A DNA stretch of 64,000 bases from NCBI GenBank assembly GCA_947289115.1, contig CAMYPG010000005.1, positions 1 through 64,000 of the forward strand, written 5' to 3'. Source of the DNA: an uncultured Gardnerella sp. Lineage in GTDB: Bacteria > Actinomycetota > Actinomycetes > Actinomycetales > Bifidobacteriaceae. Numbering within the stretch: the stretch's first letter is position 1; every line of letters starts with the position of its first letter. The notes beneath the pieces are model-generated. The model was not told where the DNA came from, did no database searches, and saw nothing but the letters and a program-made list of their open reading frames with translations. Shown here piece after piece: positions 61,855 through 64,000 of this stretch. The position numbers and the translations under genes were made by a program.

Positions 61855-64000
61855 ATGGAAACTATGAACAATACAAATGAAGAAAGTACTCAGCAGACAA
61901 GCCCATTAAGGCGTTTGGCTGAGTTAATGGGAGTACGCTCCAAATTCGTTGGATCGGATGGAATAGAACATCAGATTGCTGATAACGTGCTTGTAAAAGT
62001 ATTGCGCTCGCTGTGCGTAGATGCAAGCACCGATAAAGCGATTGAAGAATCAATGCAGAAGATTCTTTTGGAACGTCATACACGTTTAATTGCTCCAACG
62101 GTGTTGCATACGGTTGGTAAAGAAGACACCGTTATAATCAACACAGGTATTTTGGAGTATCCTACAGCAACTTTGATATTGGAAGATGGAGAACAGTACC
62201 AAGGTGACTTGCAGATTTCTCCATGCAAAGATGATGTTGCGTTCCCTGTTAATGGTACTTTTGTGGCAAGCTCTTTGTTGACGATTCCAGCAGACGTGCC
62301 TATGGGGTATCACACTCTACGAATAAGCGTCGCGGATCGAGTAGAAGAGGCGTCACTTATTAGTGCTCCAGAAAGCATTGATACTCTAGAAAAGCTTGAA
62401 AAAGATGGAAAGCAGATTTGGGGATGGATGGCTCAGCTTTATTCCATTCGTTCTTCTAAGTCTTGGGGTGTTGGCGATTACGCAGATTTAGCTGATCTTC
62501 TTGTGCAATCAAAGAAAAAAACAGGTGCAGATTTTGTGCTTGTAAACCCATTGCATGCAGGTGAACCAGTTGCTCCATTAACACCATCTCCTTATTTGCC
62601 AGTTGCAAGAGGAATGGTTAATGTAACCTATATTCGCCCAGAAATCATTCCAGAATACGATTCGCTTAATGATAAGGATCGTAAGACTGTTGACGATCTT
62701 CATAACGAAGTAGAGCCTCTTAATAATGATGCTCAAATTGTTGATCGTGACTCCATGTGGCGAGTAAAAATGCATGCTTTGTGGATTATTTTTAAATCTG
62801 GGCTTTCTGCTGAACGCTCCGAAGAATTTGAAGCATTTAAGCAGGACATGGGTGAGCGTCTTGAATCTTATGCAACTTGGTGTCTTTGCTACGATAAGTG
62901 GGGTGCTCCTAAGGGAGAAGACTGCTGGGAGAAGCATCTTACTAAAGATTCCGATGAAATTAGCTCTTTATGTAAACAATTCCCAGATACTCTAGAGTTT
63001 TATCGTTGGCTTGAGTGGATTGCGTTTATGCAATTGCATGATGCTCAAGTTGCAGCTAAAAATGCGGGTATGCGCATTGGCATTATGTCGGATATGGCTG
63101 TTGGCGTGCACCCATCAGGATCCGAGGTTTGGTGGAATCCAGAGCGATTTGCCAATGGTGCTTGCGTAGGTGCGCCTCCTGATTACTTCAATCAGCAGGG
63201 TCAAAACTGGTCTCAGCCTCCGCTTAATCCATTCGAGCTTGAGCGCACTGGATTTAAAGTGTACAAAGATATGGTTCACGGAATGTTTGCGTCTGCTGGC
63301 GCTGTGCGAATTGACCATATTCTTGGGCTTTTCCGCTTATGGTGGATTCCAGAAGGATCTACTCCAGGTGACGGAGCTTACGTTTACTACGATGCAGATG
63401 TTATGCTTGGCATTCTTGCGATTGAAGCCACGCGCGCAAATGGTGTTGTAGTTGGAGAAGACCTTGGTGTTGTGCCAGCTGAAACTTTGGAAGTTTTGGC
63501 TAAGAATAAGGTTCTTGGATGCACAGTTGAGTGGTTTGAACAAGGGGACGGCGAATTCCGCGAGCCTAAGAAGTGGCGCGAAATGACACTTGCTTCTGTA
63601 AACACTCACGATTTGCCACCTGCTGCAGGCTACTTAAACTACGAGCACGTTAATATTCGCGAGCGTTTGAATCTTCTTTCGGGATCCGTAGAAGAATTCC
63701 GCGCTGGTGCTGTTAAAGAGCATAATGCGATGCTGAAAATGCTTGTTTCTGGAGGTTTCTTAGACAAGAAGGCTCTAGAAAATGAATCTGAGCATGAGCA
63801 AGAGATTGTAGAAGCATTATATCGAGCACTTAAAGCTGCTCCTTCCAAGCTGCTTGCTGCATCCATTGTTGATGCAACGGGTGAGCATCGTGCTCAGAAT
63901 CAGCCTGGCACCAATGATGAATATCCAAATTGGCGTATTCCTTTGGCTGATGCTAATTGTAATCCTGTTCTTTTAGACAACTTATTTGACTTGCCTAGAG
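61855..64000 (+). CDS. malQ: 4-alpha-glucanotransferase (amylomaltase), 3' end beyond window
   Basis: MalQ transfers alpha-1,4-glucan chains during maltose and glycogen metabolism. About 715 codons are present and the frame is still open at 64000. The GH77 signatures appear in order: WAVQLYSIRSSKSWGVGDYADL-like text with QLYSIRSSKSWGVGDYADL (near 190-215), NPLHAGEP, the nucleophile region RIDHILGLFRLWWIPEG, the acid/base GVVVGEDLGVVP, and SVNTHDLPPAAGY. The long N-terminal extension (about 150 residues before this core) is typical of the bacterial MalQ. The start is ATG 61855 or 61864. Confidence 0.93.
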   Translation, partial: METMNNTNEESTQQTSPLRRLAELMGVRSKFVGSDGIEHQIADNVLVKVLRSLCVDASTDKAIEESMQKILLERHTRLIAPTVLHTVGKEDTVIINTGILEYPTATLILEDGEQYQGDLQISPCKDDVAFPVNGTFVASSLLTIPADVPMGYHTLRISVADRVEEASLISAPESIDTLEKLEKDGKQIWGWMAQLYSIRSSKSWGVGDYADLADLLVQSKKKTGADFVLVNPLHAGEPVAPLTPSPYLPVARGMVNVTYIRPEIIPEYDSLNDKDRKTVDDLHNEVEPLNNDAQIVDRDSMWRVKMHALWIIFKSGLSAERSEEFEAFKQDMGERLESYATWCLCYDKWGAPKGEDCWEKHLTKDSDEISSLCKQFPDTLEFYRWLEWIAFMQLHDAQVAAKNAGMRIGIMSDMAVGVHPSGSEVWWNPERFANGACVGAPPDYFNQQGQNWSQPPLNPFELERTGFKVYKDMVHGMFASAGAVRIDHILGLFRLWWIPEGSTPGDGAYVYYDADVMLGILAIEATRANGVVVGEDLGVVPAETLEVLAKNKVLGCTVEWFEQGDGEFREPKKWREMTLASVNTHDLPPAAGYLNYEHVNIRERLNLLSGSVEEFRAGAVKEHNAMLKMLVSGGFLDKKALENESEHEQEIVEALYRALKAAPSKLLAASIVDATGEHRAQNQPGTNDEYPNWRIPLADANCNPVLLDNLFDLPR

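Overview
The window looks like chromosome of a low-G+C member of the Bifidobacteriaceae, most likely Gardnerella. The clues are an actinobacterial gene set (OpcA, GlnR-type regulator, seven-iron ferredoxin, FHA plus helicase-like pair, FmdB/SAF pair), moderate G+C, many apparently leaderless genes, and a nrdHIEF operon whose NrdF has the metal-free 'QSK' signature. The species call is inference; no rRNA gene is present.

Left part (1-16 kb): the start of a response regulator, a small PH-like protein, and a decayed HigBA-type toxin-antitoxin cassette framed by nested palindromes. Then comes nrdHIEF (minus strand) with a pair of NrdR boxes, the oxidative pentose-phosphate genes (gnd, divergent from zwf-opcA-pgl), an acyltransferase-3/SGNH protein, pyrophosphatase and a membrane protein.

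Middle (16-50 kb): GlnR-like regulator, endonuclease III, a peptide-type solute-binding protein, valS, argS and brnQ. An AT-rich accessory patch at 26.1-29.1 kb follows, with a broken BRO-N gene, a small HTH protein, a C5 cytosine methyltransferase, a convergent putative restriction enzyme and HTH remnants. Next are a MIF homologue, a GtrA protein, a phosphatase, gltX, tRNA-Glu and tRNA-Gln, an FHA protein beside a large degenerate helicase-like protein, SAF and FmdB proteins, CIRCE-controlled groES, hisC, three tRNAs with rpmG, murB, an amino-acid permease, fdxA, SOS-controlled dinB, an EamA transporter and tRNA-Ser.

Right part (50-64 kb): immediately after tRNA-Ser lies a strikingly G+C-rich segment (a LacI regulator that is both frameshifted and truncated, a GH13 alpha-glucosidase, an MFS sugar transporter) bounded by insertion-sequence ends and an intact IS256/IS1249-type element. 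It looks like an acquired alpha-glucoside island. Beyond it lie a 1091-residue surface protein with low-complexity repeats, a CsoR-family protein lacking the copper ligands, a YigZ-family protein, a repeat protein, and malQ running off the window end.

The strongest biology is the class Ie-type ribonucleotide reductase, the mirror-symmetric toxin-antitoxin cassette, and the sugar island with a dead repressor. No CRISPR array, prophage or wholly new multi-gene system could be supported.
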